The notes beneath the pieces were generated by a model that had not been told where the DNA came from, searched no databases, and saw only the letters and a program-made list of their open reading frames with translations. The translations under genes and the position numbers were made by a program. Positions 8,052-17,592 of a DNA stretch of 64,000 nucleotides are shown here, in pieces. The stretch is from positions 27,279 to 91,278 of the forward strand of contig CADAOB010000007.1 of NCBI GenBank assembly GCA_902789445.1, written 5' to 3'. Position 1 is the first letter of the stretch. Each line of letters opens with the position of its first letter. Source of the DNA: an uncultured Bacteroidia bacterium. GTDB taxonomy: Bacteria > Bacteroidota > Bacteroidia > Bacteroidales > UBA932.

Positions 8052-9383
8052 ATGAAACGTACTATCCTGATCACGGGCGGCGCGGGTTTCATCGGAAACC
8101 ATGTGGTACGCCACTTCGTGAACAAATATCCAGATTACCGCATCATCAATCTCGACAAACTGACCTACGCCGGTAACCTGGCCAATCTCAAGGACATCGA
8201 AGACCGGCCGAACTACAAGTTCGTGAAAATGGACATCTGCGACTTTGATGCGGTTTACAAATTGATGCAGGACGAAAGGGTTGACGGCATCATCCATCTG
8301 GCGGCTGAAAGCCATGTGGACCGCTCAATCAAGGATCCGTTCACCTTCGCCCGCACGAACGTGATGGGAACCCTCACCATGCTCGAGGCCGCCCGCCGCT
8401 TCTGGCAGCCTTTCAACTACCGGCTGCCCGCTGAAGAGGCTTCCGCGGCAGGGGTATCCCCTTCACGGAGTTTTTGCGGGGAGGCTGGTGCAGAAGGCCG
8501 TAGCGGGCGAGAAGATGTTTCCGCAGCAGGGGTATCCCCTTCACGGAGTTTTTGCGGGGAGGCCGGTGCAGAAGGCCGTAGCGGATGTGAAGGGGATACC
8601 CCTGCCGCGGAAAACCCGACCATCGCCTGCCGCTTTTATCATATTTCGACCGACGAAGTCTATGGCGCCCTGGAAATTACGGACCCTCAAGGGGTGGAGC
8701 CGCCGTTCACGACGAAAGCTTCCAGCGGGAAACACCATCTGGCCTATGGCAAGAACTTCTTCACCGAAGACCTCAAATACCAGCCGCACAGCCCCTACAG
8801 CGCCGCCAAAGCCTCGTCCGACCATTTCGTGCGCGCCTATCACGATACCTACGGGATGCCGACCGTGGTGACCAACTGCTCGAACAACTACGGCCCGTAC
8901 CAGTTCCCCGAAAAGCTGATCCCGCTGTTCATCAACAATATCCGGCATCGCAAGCCGCTGCCCGTTTACGGAAAGGGCGAAAATGTCCGCGACTGGCTCT
9001 ATGTCGAAGACCATGCCCGGGCCATCGACCTGATCTTCCACCAGGGGAAAACCGCCGAGACCTACAACATCGGCGGCTTCAACGAGTGGAAGAACATCGA
9101 TCTGATCAAAGTCCTGATCGCCACCGTGGACCGCTTGCTGGGCCGCCCGGAGGGCGCCGACCTCGACCTGATCACCTATGTGACCGACCGGGCCGGCCAC
9201 GACCTGCGCTACGCCATCGACTCGACCAAACTCCAGAAAGAACTGGGCTGGGAACCTTCGCTGCAATTTGAAGAAGGCATCGAAAAGACCGTCCGCTGGT
9301 ATCTCGACAACCAGGCCTGGATGGATAATGTCACCAGCGGAGACTACCAGCGCTACTACGACGACATGTACAAGAACCGCTGA
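8052..9383 (+). CDS. rmlB: dTDP-glucose 4,6-dehydratase with a palindromic-element insertion
   Basis: RmlB converts dTDP-glucose to dTDP-4-keto-6-deoxyglucose, the second step to dTDP-rhamnose for surface polysaccharides. Visible are the NAD-binding G9GAGFIG15, the catalytic STDEVYG near residue 200 and Y249xxxK253. The protein is 443 residues where the family has about 350-380. The excess is a block at about residues 127-187 between the helix ending ARRFWQPFNYRLP and the strand CRFYHISTDEVYG, encoded by a repeated palindromic element. The insertion keeps frame, and all catalytic residues remain, so the enzyme may still work. No other rml gene is nearby. Its stop codon overlaps the next start (TGATG). 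Confidence 0.9.
   Translation: MKRTILITGGAGFIGNHVVRHFVNKYPDYRIINLDKLTYAGNLANLKDIEDRPNYKFVKMDICDFDAVYKLMQDERVDGIIHLAAESHVDRSIKDPFTFARTNVMGTLTMLEAARRFWQPFNYRLPAEEASAAGVSPSRSFCGEAGAEGRSGREDVSAAGVSPSRSFCGEAGAEGRSGCEGDTPAAENPTIACRFYHISTDEVYGALEITDPQGVEPPFTTKASSGKHHLAYGKNFFTEDLKYQPHSPYSAAKASSDHFVRAYHDTYGMPTVVTNCSNNYGPYQFPEKLIPLFINNIRHRKPLPVYGKGENVRDWLYVEDHARAIDLIFHQGKTAETYNIGGFNEWKNIDLIKVLIATVDRLLGRPEGADLDLITYVTDRAGHDLRYAIDSTKLQKELGWEPSLQFEEGIEKTVRWYLDNQAWMDNVTSGDYQRYYDDMYKNR
8441..8612 (+). repeat. Palindromic element inserted in-frame inside rmlB
   Basis: Terminal inverted repeats of 26 bases lie at 8441-8466 and 8587-8612 (core CCGCGGCAGGGGTATCCCCT and its complement). Inside, a 78-base unit (exactly 26 codons) starts at 8441 and begins again at 8519, differing at few positions over about 70 bases. 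The encoded units read SAAGVSPSRSFCGEAGAEGR. The element has no internal stop in the rmlB frame. It looks like a MITE/REP-type sequence tolerated as protein. Confidence 0.85.
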
Positions 9384-10105
9384 TGCTTTCAAAAAATGAG
9401 ATAAAGGATATCCGGGCACTGGGCCAGAAAAAGTTCCGCGACGAGCGGGGCCTCTTCGTGGTCGAAGGAGAGAAACTGGTCGAAGAAGCCCTGCGCTCCG
9501 GCTTTGAGATCGTCGGACTTTATCGCACGGAAGACATCGGCGCGGAAGCCATGAGCCGCATCAGCCAGCTCACGCATCCGTCGCCGGCCCTGGCGGTCGT
9601 CCGCCAGCCGGCTCCGGCGATGGCCGCTCCCACCTTATCCCCCGATGAACTGGTTCTGGCCCTCGACGGCATCCGCGACCCCGGCAATCTGGGAACGATC
9701 CTCCGGATCGCCGACTGGTTCGGCATCCGGCAGGTCCTGGCTTCCGAAGACACCGTGGAGGTTTTCAACCCGAAAGTCGTCCAGGCGACCATGGGCGCCA
9801 TCTTCGGGGTCCGCGTGCATTATTGCAGACTGGCGCGGGTTTTGGGATGCCCGGCTGGGCCGGGTATGACGGCGGTTCCGGTGTACGGAACTTTTCTCGA
9901 AGGAGACAACATCTATGAGGCCGATTTGACCCGCGGGGGCGTCCTGCTGATGGGCTCCGAGGCCAACGGCATTTCCCCGGAGGTGGCGGCCACCGTCACC
10001 CGCAAACTCTTCATTCCGCCGTTCCCTACTGGCGCCCATACCAGCGAGTCCCTGAATGTGGCCGTCGCAACGGCGATCGCCTGCAGCGAGTTCCGCCGTC
10101 GATAA
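9383..10105 (+). CDS. TrmH/SpoU family RNA 2'-O-ribose methyltransferase
   Basis: The 240-residue protein methylates a ribose 2'-OH in rRNA or tRNA using S-adenosylmethionine. The N-terminal substrate-binding part (residues 1-90) begins KKFRDERGLFVVEGEKLVEEAL, typical of the family. The knotted SPOUT domain follows with the three motifs: DPGNLGTILRIADWFG, then LLMGSEANGIS, then IPPFPTGAHTSESLNVAVATAIA. The exact target cannot be told. It overlaps rmlB by one base and is followed by tamL, a neighbour often seen in Bacteroidetes. Confidence 0.88.
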   Translation: MLSKNEIKDIRALGQKKFRDERGLFVVEGEKLVEEALRSGFEIVGLYRTEDIGAEAMSRISQLTHPSPALAVVRQPAPAMAAPTLSPDELVLALDGIRDPGNLGTILRIADWFGIRQVLASEDTVEVFNPKVVQATMGAIFGVRVHYCRLARVLGCPAGPGMTAVPVYGTFLEGDNIYEADLTRGGVLLMGSEANGISPEVAATVTRKLFIPPFPTGAHTSESLNVAVATAIACSEFRRR

Positions 10106-10116
10106 ACAGATTTTTG

Positions 10117-10124
10117 TATATTTG
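10117..10124 (+). promoter_or_regulatory. -7 promoter box close to the tamL start
   Basis: TATATTTG is a perfect TAnnTTTG. Only six bases separate it from the ATG at 10131, so transcription would start at or next to the start codon if the box is used. Confidence 0.55.
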
Positions 10125-10130
10125 CAGGAT

Positions 10131-12347
10131 ATGAAGCGCGTAGCGGTCTGGATCGGAATCATGCTTGCAGCCGGCAGTCTCCTGCTGACAGCCTGTTCCA
10201 CGACACGCGTCCTGGCCGAAAACGAAGCCCGGCTGGCCGAAAACAAAGTCGTCATCGTGGATGGCCAGCGCAAGGGAGACCCCTACAACGGCGGTTCGCT
10301 CCAGCCATACATCAAACAGAAAGCCACCAGTTCCTTCCTGGGAATCGTCAACCCGCTCGTGTACATCTATAACTGGCAGAACGGACGGGGCGGCTGGTGG
10401 GACCGGCTCTGCCAGAAAGTCGGCGTGCCGCCCGTCATCTACGATCCGGGCCTGCTGGACGATTCCGCCCGGAGCATGGAAGACCACCTCGAATACGAAG
10501 GCTGGTACAATTCCCGCGTCGAGCCGCGCCCGTCCATCAAGAAAAAGCGGGCCAAGGTGAAATACGACGTGACCCTCGGCAAGCGATTCCCGATCCGGGA
10601 CATCAGTTTCCAGATCCGCGACACGGCCCTGGCCGGCCTTCTGGCCGCCGATTCAGCCCGTTACACCATCCATCCCGGCGATCCGCTCTCCGAAGTCAGT
10701 CTGGAGAAGGAGAGCGAACGGGTCGCCCAGCATTTCCGGAACAACGGCTACTGGGGCTTTTCGAAGAACTATTTCTTCTTCTATGCCGACACGTCCACGG
10801 TCCGCGACTCCGCCGACCTGATCGTCGCCATCGAAAACTACACCCGCAACGAAAACGAAGACGCCGCCCGGCCGCATCGGAAATACCACATCAGCAACGT
10901 GGCCCTGGTCCCTGCCCCCGGCATGAAGGTACGTCAGGGATTTCTCCACAACCTGAACCAGCTGGAGCCCGGCCAGCCCTACAGCGAACAGACCATCAAC
11001 CGGACTTACGACCGTTTCGCCAGCATCCCGATGTTCAGCAGCGTCAACATGCTGCTCCGCCAGTCCGAGACCGACACCGCGGGCGTGGACTGCCGGATCC
11101 TGCTGCAGCAGGCCCGGCTCCAGGCCGTCAAGGCCAATCTGGAGGGGTCCTTCAACTCCACCGGACTGTTCGGCATCGCGCCTTCGCTCTCATACAGCCA
11201 CAAGAACGTGTTCGGCGGCGGCGAAATGCTGACCCTGGGTTTCCGCGGCAATTTCCAGTTCATGCTCCACGACCCGATCCGGGCCAACGAGTTCGCCGTC
11301 TCGACCGGCCTGCGCATCCCCTGGTATCCGGCCTTCGTGTGGAAGATGTCCCGCATCAACCTGCCGCAGATGGACATCAACTTCTCCTACAGCCACCAGG
11401 ACCGTCCCGAATACAACCGCGACATCGTCACGGGTACCTACGGTTTCAGCTGGAACATCAACAAACACTATTATTATCAGGTCTATCCGATCCAGCTCAG
11501 CGCGGTCCGCACCTCCCATATCGACGAGGATTTCTATAGCAGCCTGACGGACCCGTATCTGCGGAACTCCTTCCGCAGCCACCTCGACCTGGGCGCCGGC
11601 GCGATGTTCTACTATACGACCAATACGACGGTCAACCCGAAAGTTTCGTATTTCTATACCCGTCTGCAACTGGATGTTTCTGGCAATATGGCCTCCCTGC
11701 TGAGCCGCGCGATGAAGGAGCACGATCCGACCCATCCCGACCAGCCGGTTTTCGGCATCCCGTATTCCCAGTACGTACGGGGGGAGGTTCAGGCAGTCGA
11801 GACCATCCGGCTCGGTGCCGAAGACCAGTATGCACTGGCCATCCGCGGCCTGGCCGGACTGGGATATGCTTACGGCAATTCGATTTCACTGCCTTTCGAG
11901 AAGCTGTTTTATGCCGGCGGTGCGGGCAGCCTCCGCGGCTGGCGTGCCCGGGCCGTGGGCCCCGGCATGGCGCCGCGCGATACCAGTTTCAAGATTGTCA
12001 ACCAGTCGGGCGACATGCGCCTGGAGGCCAATCTGGAATTCCGCTTCCCGATCGTTTCCTCGCTGCAGGGCGCGATTTTCCTGGATGCCGGTAATGTGTG
12101 GAACATCGGCGGCTCCGACGTGAACGGGCAGTCCCGCGACCCGCGCGGCCTGTTCTCTTTCCGCGACCTGGCCCGCAGCACCGCAGTCAGTACGGGTTTG
12201 GGCGCCAGGCTCGATTTCGGCTTGATCCTTGTCCGATTCGACCTGGGCCTGCAACTCTATGATCCGAGCGAGCAGGAATTCATGGGCATCAACGACTGGG
12301 TGCGCGGAAAGAGTGCTTTCCACTTCGGCATCGGATACCCGTTCTAA
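10131..12347 (+). CDS. tamL: TamL-type outer membrane assembly lipoprotein (BamA/TamA family)
   Basis: The product (738 residues) starts with a lipoprotein signal (lipobox LLTAC). A POTRA-like N-terminal half follows, then a C-terminal 16-strand-barrel-type region of the D15/surface-antigen family. Barrel features include alternating aromatic strands, the segment FYAGGAGSLRGWRARAVGPG (the conserved RGW-like turn of the family) and a terminal aromatic strand HFGIGYPF. In Bacteroidetes the TamA relative is a lipoprotein named TamL, which with TamB is thought to help outer-membrane protein or lipid assembly. No tamB is in the window. The start at 10131 is preferred to upstream in-frame codons because it alone gives the signal peptide. 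Confidence 0.85.
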   Translation: MKRVAVWIGIMLAAGSLLLTACSTTRVLAENEARLAENKVVIVDGQRKGDPYNGGSLQPYIKQKATSSFLGIVNPLVYIYNWQNGRGGWWDRLCQKVGVPPVIYDPGLLDDSARSMEDHLEYEGWYNSRVEPRPSIKKKRAKVKYDVTLGKRFPIRDISFQIRDTALAGLLAADSARYTIHPGDPLSEVSLEKESERVAQHFRNNGYWGFSKNYFFFYADTSTVRDSADLIVAIENYTRNENEDAARPHRKYHISNVALVPAPGMKVRQGFLHNLNQLEPGQPYSEQTINRTYDRFASIPMFSSVNMLLRQSETDTAGVDCRILLQQARLQAVKANLEGSFNSTGLFGIAPSLSYSHKNVFGGGEMLTLGFRGNFQFMLHDPIRANEFAVSTGLRIPWYPAFVWKMSRINLPQMDINFSYSHQDRPEYNRDIVTGTYGFSWNINKHYYYQVYPIQLSAVRTSHIDEDFYSSLTDPYLRNSFRSHLDLGAGAMFYYTTNTTVNPKVSYFYTRLQLDVSGNMASLLSRAMKEHDPTHPDQPVFGIPYSQYVRGEVQAVETIRLGAEDQYALAIRGLAGLGYAYGNSISLPFEKLFYAGGAGSLRGWRARAVGPGMAPRDTSFKIVNQSGDMRLEANLEFRFPIVSSLQGAIFLDAGNVWNIGGSDVNGQSRDPRGLFSFRDLARSTAVSTGLGARLDFGLILVRFDLGLQLYDPSEQEFMGINDWVRGKSAFHFGIGYPF

Positions 12348-12362
12348 GTCCGGTTTTTCTCC

Positions 12363-13100
12363 TTAGTTGAGCAGGAGCGCAAATGTAGTGATGGCGGCCG
12401 ATTCTTTCCGGAGAGCGGCCGGGTCGAAACTGTAGCGGTAGGTCGGGGCGCTGACCTGCCAGTGCCGGTTGGGATAACGGCCTTTCTTGAAATCAAACGA
12501 ACCGAGCTGCTCCAGGTACGGTGGTACGACTTCGATGAGCTGGTCGGCAAAGAAAGCCTTGTCTTCGATGATGAAAGTCCGGTCCGGCAGGGTGTCGCGG
12601 GTCGAAAGTTCCATATCGAAAGTGATCTGGTCGCCGGTCTGTACATCTTCGCGGAAAATGGCGCCCAGGCCGTTGACACCGGCCGAGTCTCTTGCGGTGC
12701 TGTAGAAGAGGGCGTGAATGGTGCCCTTGTGCTTGATCCGCATATCTTTGAAGGCCTTGAGCGTGTTAAGGACGGCGGCGCATGCCTCGGGATCGTCGAG
12801 CGAAGCGGAAAGATAGGCGTAGCGCGTGATGCGGTTTTCGCGGCCGGGGAATTCGGCGGCCAGGGAATTGGCGCCGGCGTGTTCCAGCGTCCAGACATCA
12901 TCCGCACCAAGCTCCTTGGCCAGGGTCAGCGTGAGATAGTCGATCCGTTTCTGGCCCTCGAAGCGCTGCAGGTCTTCTGGATAGGAGAGTTCTGTTTTGT
13001 CAAAATAGCTTGCGATTTTCGCAATTCGCTCTTCCGGACTTGCCTTCCGGCAGGAGACGGCCACCAGGACCGTCAGGAGAATAAAGCTGATTCGTTTCAT
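12363..13100 (-). CDS. Lipoprotein resembling a peptidase fold without clear catalytic residues
   Basis: The 245-residue product has a lipoprotein signal (VAVSC). Its order of segments (ITRYAYLSASLDDPEACAAVLNTLKAF, then GTIHALFYSTARDSAGVNGLGAIFRED) recalls the core of M28 aminopeptidases, where a carbonyl- and metal-binding sheet lies. The expected zinc ligands (HxD, EE, D, H) are not visible, so it may be a non-enzymatic relative or a different fold. It is the last gene of a minus-strand group: its start overlaps the stop of the PLP protein gene by four bases. It converges on tamL with a 15-base gap. Confidence 0.6.
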   Translation of the reverse strand: MKRISFILLTVLVAVSCRKASPEERIAKIASYFDKTELSYPEDLQRFEGQKRIDYLTLTLAKELGADDVWTLEHAGANSLAAEFPGRENRITRYAYLSASLDDPEACAAVLNTLKAFKDMRIKHKGTIHALFYSTARDSAGVNGLGAIFREDVQTGDQITFDMELSTRDTLPDRTFIIEDKAFFADQLIEVVPPYLEQLGSFDFKKGRYPNRHWQVSAPTYRYSFDPAALRKESAAITTFALLLN

Positions 13101-13750
13101 CTTGTCTGGTTTCTTTTGCCAAATATGGCCGTACCGATCCTAACAATTGTCGTGCCTTCCTCGACGGCGACGGGCCAGTCTTCCGACATGCCCATCGAAA
13201 CCTGGTCGCAGTAGGGGATCCCGGACAGGCGTTCCGAAAGGGCTTTCAGGGTGCGGAATTCCCGCCGGACCTGGGCCATGTCGTCGGTGAAGGTGGCCAT
13301 GCCCATCACGCCGCGCAGTCGGACATTGGGGTAGGCGGCCATCCTGCCGGCCAGCGCCTCGGCCTCTTCGGGGGAAAGACCCTGTTTGGTCGTCTCTTCG
13401 GCAATATGGACTTCCAGCAGGATATCGCTGGTTTTCCCGAGATTGCGGGATACTTTGTCGATTTCCGCGAGCAGGCGCTCCGAATCGACGGAATGGATCA
13501 GCGTGGCGTGCGGGACCACCAGCTTGACCTTGTTGGTCTGCAGGTGACCGATAAAATGCCACTGGATGTCGGCGGGGAGTTCTGCGGCTTTGGCCGCGAG
13601 TTCCTGCGGGCGGTTCTCCCCGAAAGCCCGCTGGCCAGCCCGGTAGGCTTCCAGAATATCGGAAGCGGGCTTGAATTTGGAAACTGCCACCAACTGGACG
13701 GTTGATGGCAGCTCGCTTTTGATTTGCTGGATGGCAGAAGTAATGGACAT
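13097..13750 (-). CDS. YggS/PLPBP family pyridoxal-phosphate homeostasis protein
   Basis: This 217-residue single-domain PLP-binding protein has the family signature VAVSKFKPASDI, whose lysine binds PLP. It also shows GENRPQEL, WHFIGHLQTNKVK, LRGVMGMATF, SMGMSEDWPVAVEEG and the C-terminal VRIGTAIFG. The family buffers PLP and affects amino- and keto-acid balance rather than catalysing a known reaction. It lies three bases after yidC on the same strand and overlaps the following lipoprotein gene, so it belongs to this operon. Confidence 0.92.
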   Translation of the reverse strand: MSITSAIQQIKSELPSTVQLVAVSKFKPASDILEAYRAGQRAFGENRPQELAAKAAELPADIQWHFIGHLQTNKVKLVVPHATLIHSVDSERLLAEIDKVSRNLGKTSDILLEVHIAEETTKQGLSPEEAEALAGRMAAYPNVRLRGVMGMATFTDDMAQVRREFRTLKALSERLSGIPYCDQVSMGMSEDWPVAVEEGTTIVRIGTAIFGKRNQTR

Positions 13751-13753
13751 TTC

Positions 13754-15622
13754 CTATTTCTTCTTGTATTGTTGTTTCTGCTGTTCCTGCTGGGCCTTGT
13801 AAGCTGCTTCGAGGCGCTGCTGGAACTTCGATTTCTTCGGCGGTTCCTTGGAATTGGCCTTCTTCTGCAGTTTCGCGTAGATCTTGTCTTCATCGACGAA
13901 CCATTTGCGGATGGCCCAGTTCTGGCCGATGGTGATGATGTTCGACAGCAGGTAGTAGTAGCTCAGACCGGCGGAAAGGTTGTTGCAGATGAAGATCATC
14001 ATGATCGGCATGAGCCAAACCTGCATGAACTCCATGCCCGGCATAGTCTGGGTGCTCGGCTGCTGCGACATCGTCATCTTCGAGTAACCCCACATCGAGA
14101 CGCCCATCAGCAGGGCGAAAAGCGAGATGTGGTCGCCGTAGAGCGGGATCTTGAACCCGAAGTCGAGGATCGAGTCATAGGCGCTCAGGTCGTGGCACCA
14201 GAGGAAACCCTGCTGCCGGAGCTCGATGGAAGCCGGGAAGAAGCGGAACATCGCCCACAGGATCGGGAACTGGAGCAGGATCGGGAGACACCCGCCCCAC
14301 ATGCTTACGCCGGCCCTTCGGTAGAGGTCCATCGTGGCCTGCTGCTTCTTCATCGCATCTTCCTGGCGGGGGTACTTCTCGTTGATCTTGTCGATCTCGG
14401 GCTTGAGCACCCGCATCTTGGCGGAGGAGGTGTACGACTGCCAGGTGAGCGGCGAGATCACGAGCTTGATCAGGATGGTCAGCAGCAGGATGATCAGGCC
14501 GTAGCTGCGGATGAACTTGCTCAGCCAGTTGAAGGTGGGGATGATGACAAAGCGGCTGATGGTGCCGATCACGCGGCCGCCCAGCGGGATGATCTTCTCG
14601 AATCCTTCATCATAGCCTTTGAGCGTATAGAAATGGTTCGGTCCGAAATAGAACCGGAAGGGGACCGTGAAATCGGTGCTGCGCGTATCCAGTGCCACCG
14701 AGAGGTTGGCGCCCGACTGCATCAGGCTGCCGTCCTCCTGGTTTTCCGGATAGAACTGGTTGACCAGTTTCCCGGCAGGGAATCCGTTCTCAGCCACGAG
14801 GATGGCCGAGAAGAACTGCTGCTGGAAACCGACCCAGCGCAGGGTGGAGTTGAAACTCTCTTCCGAGCTGTCACGGCGCTTTCCGAGTGACTTTACCTCG
14901 TTGTTGGCCATATACTTATAGGCCACGCCCGAGTAGTTGCGCTCGTTCTGGTAGCCTTTTTCAAGCCGGGGTACGTCAACGACCCATTTCAGGTTCAGCT
15001 GGCCGGTGCGGCGGTCGAGCACCTGGTCCATCCCCACGAAATGGAGCTGGTAGCCGAGCATGTAGCTGTCGCTGGCCAGGGAATAAACGGCATCCATCCA
15101 CGCGTTGTCCTCAAACTGGAGGCGCAGGGTCAGGGTGCTGTCCGTGCTTTCCGCCAGGCGGAAATGCAGGTCGCTGGTGTTGAGCCACTGGTCGGTGTTC
15201 ATCTCCAGGTCGAACAGGCTCTTGTCCGGCCGGATCAGGATCAGGTCGCTGCTGTCGTACGTATAATAATCCTTGACCTGGACTTCATAGGGCTGGGCGC
15301 CCAACGAGCTGATGCGGACGCGGAGCTTGTCGTTTTCCAGGGTGAAATAATCGGTTTCGGCCCGGCTGGCTTCCTGCAGATACGCGTGCCGGTAGGCTTC
15401 CTCGTCCGGAATCGCTTCGGCATCGACCGCTGCCGTGTCGGCTGCTGCGGCTGCCGGCTCCTGCAGCTCGCCCCGTTCCAGGGCGGCCGCCGTTGCCAGC
15501 GAATCGCGGACCATGGCCTCTTGTTGTCTTTTCTCTACCTGCTTGGTGTTATACCAGGTGAACACCAGCATAATGATGCCGATCAGGGCGAACCCGACGA
15601 CGCTGCTTCTCTTTTCGTTCAT
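13754..15622 (-). CDS. yidC: Membrane protein insertase YidC
   Basis: YidC inserts and folds inner-membrane proteins, alone or with SecYEG. The 622-residue product has an N-terminal membrane helix (SVVGFALIGIIMLVFTWY), a large periplasmic beta domain (about residues 60-350, TLRLQFEDNAWMDAVYSL) and the C-terminal five-helix core beginning near residue 370. The hydrophilic groove region contains the conserved LTWQSYTSSAKMRVLKPEI, and the tail is basic and glutamine-rich (YKAQQEQQKQQYKKK), fitting ribosome contact. It follows the DUF349 gene by 16 bases. Confidence 0.95.
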   Translation of the reverse strand: MNEKRSSVVGFALIGIIMLVFTWYNTKQVEKRQQEAMVRDSLATAAALERGELQEPAAAAADTAAVDAEAIPDEEAYRHAYLQEASRAETDYFTLENDKLRVRISSLGAQPYEVQVKDYYTYDSSDLILIRPDKSLFDLEMNTDQWLNTSDLHFRLAESTDSTLTLRLQFEDNAWMDAVYSLASDSYMLGYQLHFVGMDQVLDRRTGQLNLKWVVDVPRLEKGYQNERNYSGVAYKYMANNEVKSLGKRRDSSEESFNSTLRWVGFQQQFFSAILVAENGFPAGKLVNQFYPENQEDGSLMQSGANLSVALDTRSTDFTVPFRFYFGPNHFYTLKGYDEGFEKIIPLGGRVIGTISRFVIIPTFNWLSKFIRSYGLIILLLTILIKLVISPLTWQSYTSSAKMRVLKPEIDKINEKYPRQEDAMKKQQATMDLYRRAGVSMWGGCLPILLQFPILWAMFRFFPASIELRQQGFLWCHDLSAYDSILDFGFKIPLYGDHISLFALLMGVSMWGYSKMTMSQQPSTQTMPGMEFMQVWLMPIMMIFICNNLSAGLSYYYLLSNIITIGQNWAIRKWFVDEDKIYAKLQKKANSKEPPKKSKFQQRLEAAYKAQQEQQKQQYKKK

Positions 15623-15638
15623 GCTTGCGGGGTCGGGC

Positions 15639-17519
15639 TTACTCCTGCTCGTGTTGACGGTCGAATTCCTTGATCTCTTCTTCGAGGCTGGCGAGTTCCT
15701 GCCGTGCGATGTCGATCTTCTTGTTCAGCTCTTCGAGCAGCGCCTCGGCGTTCTTCGACTGGGAGAAGAAGCCCATGTTGTTTTCCCAGGTGGCGATTTC
15801 CTGCTCTTTCTTCATGAACTTCTGGACAAGCCGGTCGCGTTCGCTGCGGACGGCGCGCTCCGCCTTGCCGGCGAAACGGCCGGCGCCTTCGCGGAATTCA
15901 CCGAATACCTCGCTGATGGCCTTGCGGTAGGCATCCTGGATGCGGGTCTTCTCCTTGAAGGGGACGAAGCCGATGGCGTTCCAGCGCTCCTGGAAGGCGC
16001 GCAGGGCTTCCCGGGCGTCTTCCTTGCCTTCGGCGGCGAAAGCGCGGATCTCGTCGATCAGCTGGCGCTTCTTCTCCAGGTTCTCGGCCTGCTCGGCGTT
16101 CTGGCCGCCGGCATGTTTGTCGCGGCTGTCGAAGAAGGCGTCGCAGGCGGCGCGGAAGCGTTTCCATACCTGGTCGGATTTCTTGCGGGAGACGGGACCG
16201 ATCTCTTTCCACTGCCGCTGGAGTTCAATGAAATCCTCGGAGGTCTTCTTCCAGTCGGTGCTGTCCTTGAGGGCTTCGGCCTTCTCGCAGAGTTCGATCT
16301 TGCGGGCGAAGTTGTCCTGCATCTGGCTCTTGAAGCCGGCGTAGTAATCGCGTTTGCGGGCGAAGAATTCGTCGCAGGCGGCGCGGAAGCGGTCGTAAAC
16401 TTTCTGGTTTTCCTTCTTGGAGGCGAAGCCGATGGTCTTCCACTCTTTCTGGATGGCTTCGATCTCCTTGGTGAGTTTGTTCCACTGGGTGGAGTCGGTC
16501 ACTTCGGTCTTGGCGATTTCCTCGACCTTCTCGCAAAGGGCTGTCTTGGCTTCGAAATTCTCTTTCTGGCTGCCTTTCTGGCTCTCGAAATAGGCCTGGT
16601 GCTTCTTGTTGATCACGGAGGTGGCGGCGCGGAAGCGTTCCCAGATCGAGTCGCGGAATTCCTTGCTCACGGGGCCCAGTTCCTTCCACTGTTCGTGCAG
16701 TTTCTGCAGGGTGCGGAATGCGCCCACGGCGTCCTCTTCGTCGGCAAGGGCCTCGGCTTTCGCGCAGAGGCGTTCCTTCGCCTCGAGGTTCTTCTTGAAA
16801 TCGAGGTCGCGGAACTCCTTGTTGATCTTCACATAGTCGTAGAATTTCTCGACGAAGTGCTGATAGGTGTCATAGAGGTCTTTCATCTTGGCCTGCGGCA
16901 CAGGGCCTGCGGCACGCCAGCGGGCCTGGATATCGCGGAATTTCGGGAAGGTCTCCTTGAGGTCCTCGCTGGCTTCGACCAGCGCCTTGAGTTCGTCGAT
17001 GAGGGCGGTCTTGACCTGATAGTTCTCTTCTTTCTGTTTCTCGATCTCCTGCGTGAAAGCGGCGCGTTTGACCTTGTATTGGCTGTAAAGATCCTTGAAC
17101 CCGCGTTCGATCTCGGCGAAAGGGTTGAAGGAGACGGTCTCCGTCTCTTCAGCCTGCGGCTCGGCATCCGCTTCCTGGCCTTCCGCCGGGGCGGCGGCAG
17201 GCGTTTCGGCGGGCTGCTCGACGCCCGAAGCGATCTTCTCTTTGCGCAGGTTCTTGTAGAATGCGGCTTTGAGGGCTTCGGCGTGCTTGTAGAGCTGCTG
17301 CATGTTCTCGCCGTCGATCAATTCCTTGAAGGTATCGACAATCTCCTTGAGACCCATGTTCGAAAAATCCGTTCTGGTGTTTTCCGGCGCGGTCTCCGGT
17401 ACGGATTCGGCGTTCGGCTGGTCGCTCGTCTGGGCGGCGGCTTCCTCGACGATGGCTTCTTCCTTGATTTCTACGGGCTGTTCCTCAGCGGGGACAACCG
17501 GGTTAAGATCTTCACTCAT
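15639..17519 (-). CDS. DUF349 repeat protein
   Basis: The product (626 residues from the ATG at 17519) is acidic at its N-terminus (about 130 residues of P/A/E-rich sequence). It then consists of repeated helical DUF349 units of about 70-75 residues, each carrying a W-x-x-I/A-G-P/F-V motif: [71 protein letters not shown] and [18 protein letters not shown]. The last part is coiled coil. Members are common in Bacteroidetes next to yidC; the function is not established. The chosen start is 28 bases downstream of a consensus -7 box at 17547-17554; the codon ten residues upstream adds an unlikely leader. Confidence 0.9.
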   Translation of the reverse strand: MSEDLNPVVPAEEQPVEIKEEAIVEEAAAQTSDQPNAESVPETAPENTRTDFSNMGLKEIVDTFKELIDGENMQQLYKHAEALKAAFYKNLRKEKIASGVEQPAETPAAAPAEGQEADAEPQAEETETVSFNPFAEIERGFKDLYSQYKVKRAAFTQEIEKQKEENYQVKTALIDELKALVEASEDLKETFPKFRDIQARWRAAGPVPQAKMKDLYDTYQHFVEKFYDYVKINKEFRDLDFKKNLEAKERLCAKAEALADEEDAVGAFRTLQKLHEQWKELGPVSKEFRDSIWERFRAATSVINKKHQAYFESQKGSQKENFEAKTALCEKVEEIAKTEVTDSTQWNKLTKEIEAIQKEWKTIGFASKKENQKVYDRFRAACDEFFARKRDYYAGFKSQMQDNFARKIELCEKAEALKDSTDWKKTSEDFIELQRQWKEIGPVSRKKSDQVWKRFRAACDAFFDSRDKHAGGQNAEQAENLEKKRQLIDEIRAFAAEGKEDAREALRAFQERWNAIGFVPFKEKTRIQDAYRKAISEVFGEFREGAGRFAGKAERAVRSERDRLVQKFMKKEQEIATWENNMGFFSQSKNAEALLEELNKKIDIARQELASLEEEIKEFDRQHEQE

Positions 17520-17546
17520 GACTTTACATGTTTTAGTTGTAACTTG

Positions 17547-17554
17547 CAAATATA
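17547..17554 (-). promoter_or_regulatory. -7 promoter box for the DUF349-yidC group
   Basis: Read on the minus strand this is TATATTTG, a perfect TAnnTTTG, 27 bases before the ATG at 17519. It faces the trmD box only 22 bases away, so the two divergent promoters probably interfere with each other. Confidence 0.6.
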
Positions 17555-17576
17555 GTCTTTTTTTGGAAATATTCGC

Positions 17577-17584
17577 TAATTTTG
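17577..17584 (+). promoter_or_regulatory. -7 promoter box for trmD
   Basis: TAATTTTG, a perfect TAnnTTTG, lies eight bases before the trmD ATG at 17593. Confidence 0.5.
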
Positions 17585-17592
17585 CAGCGCTT

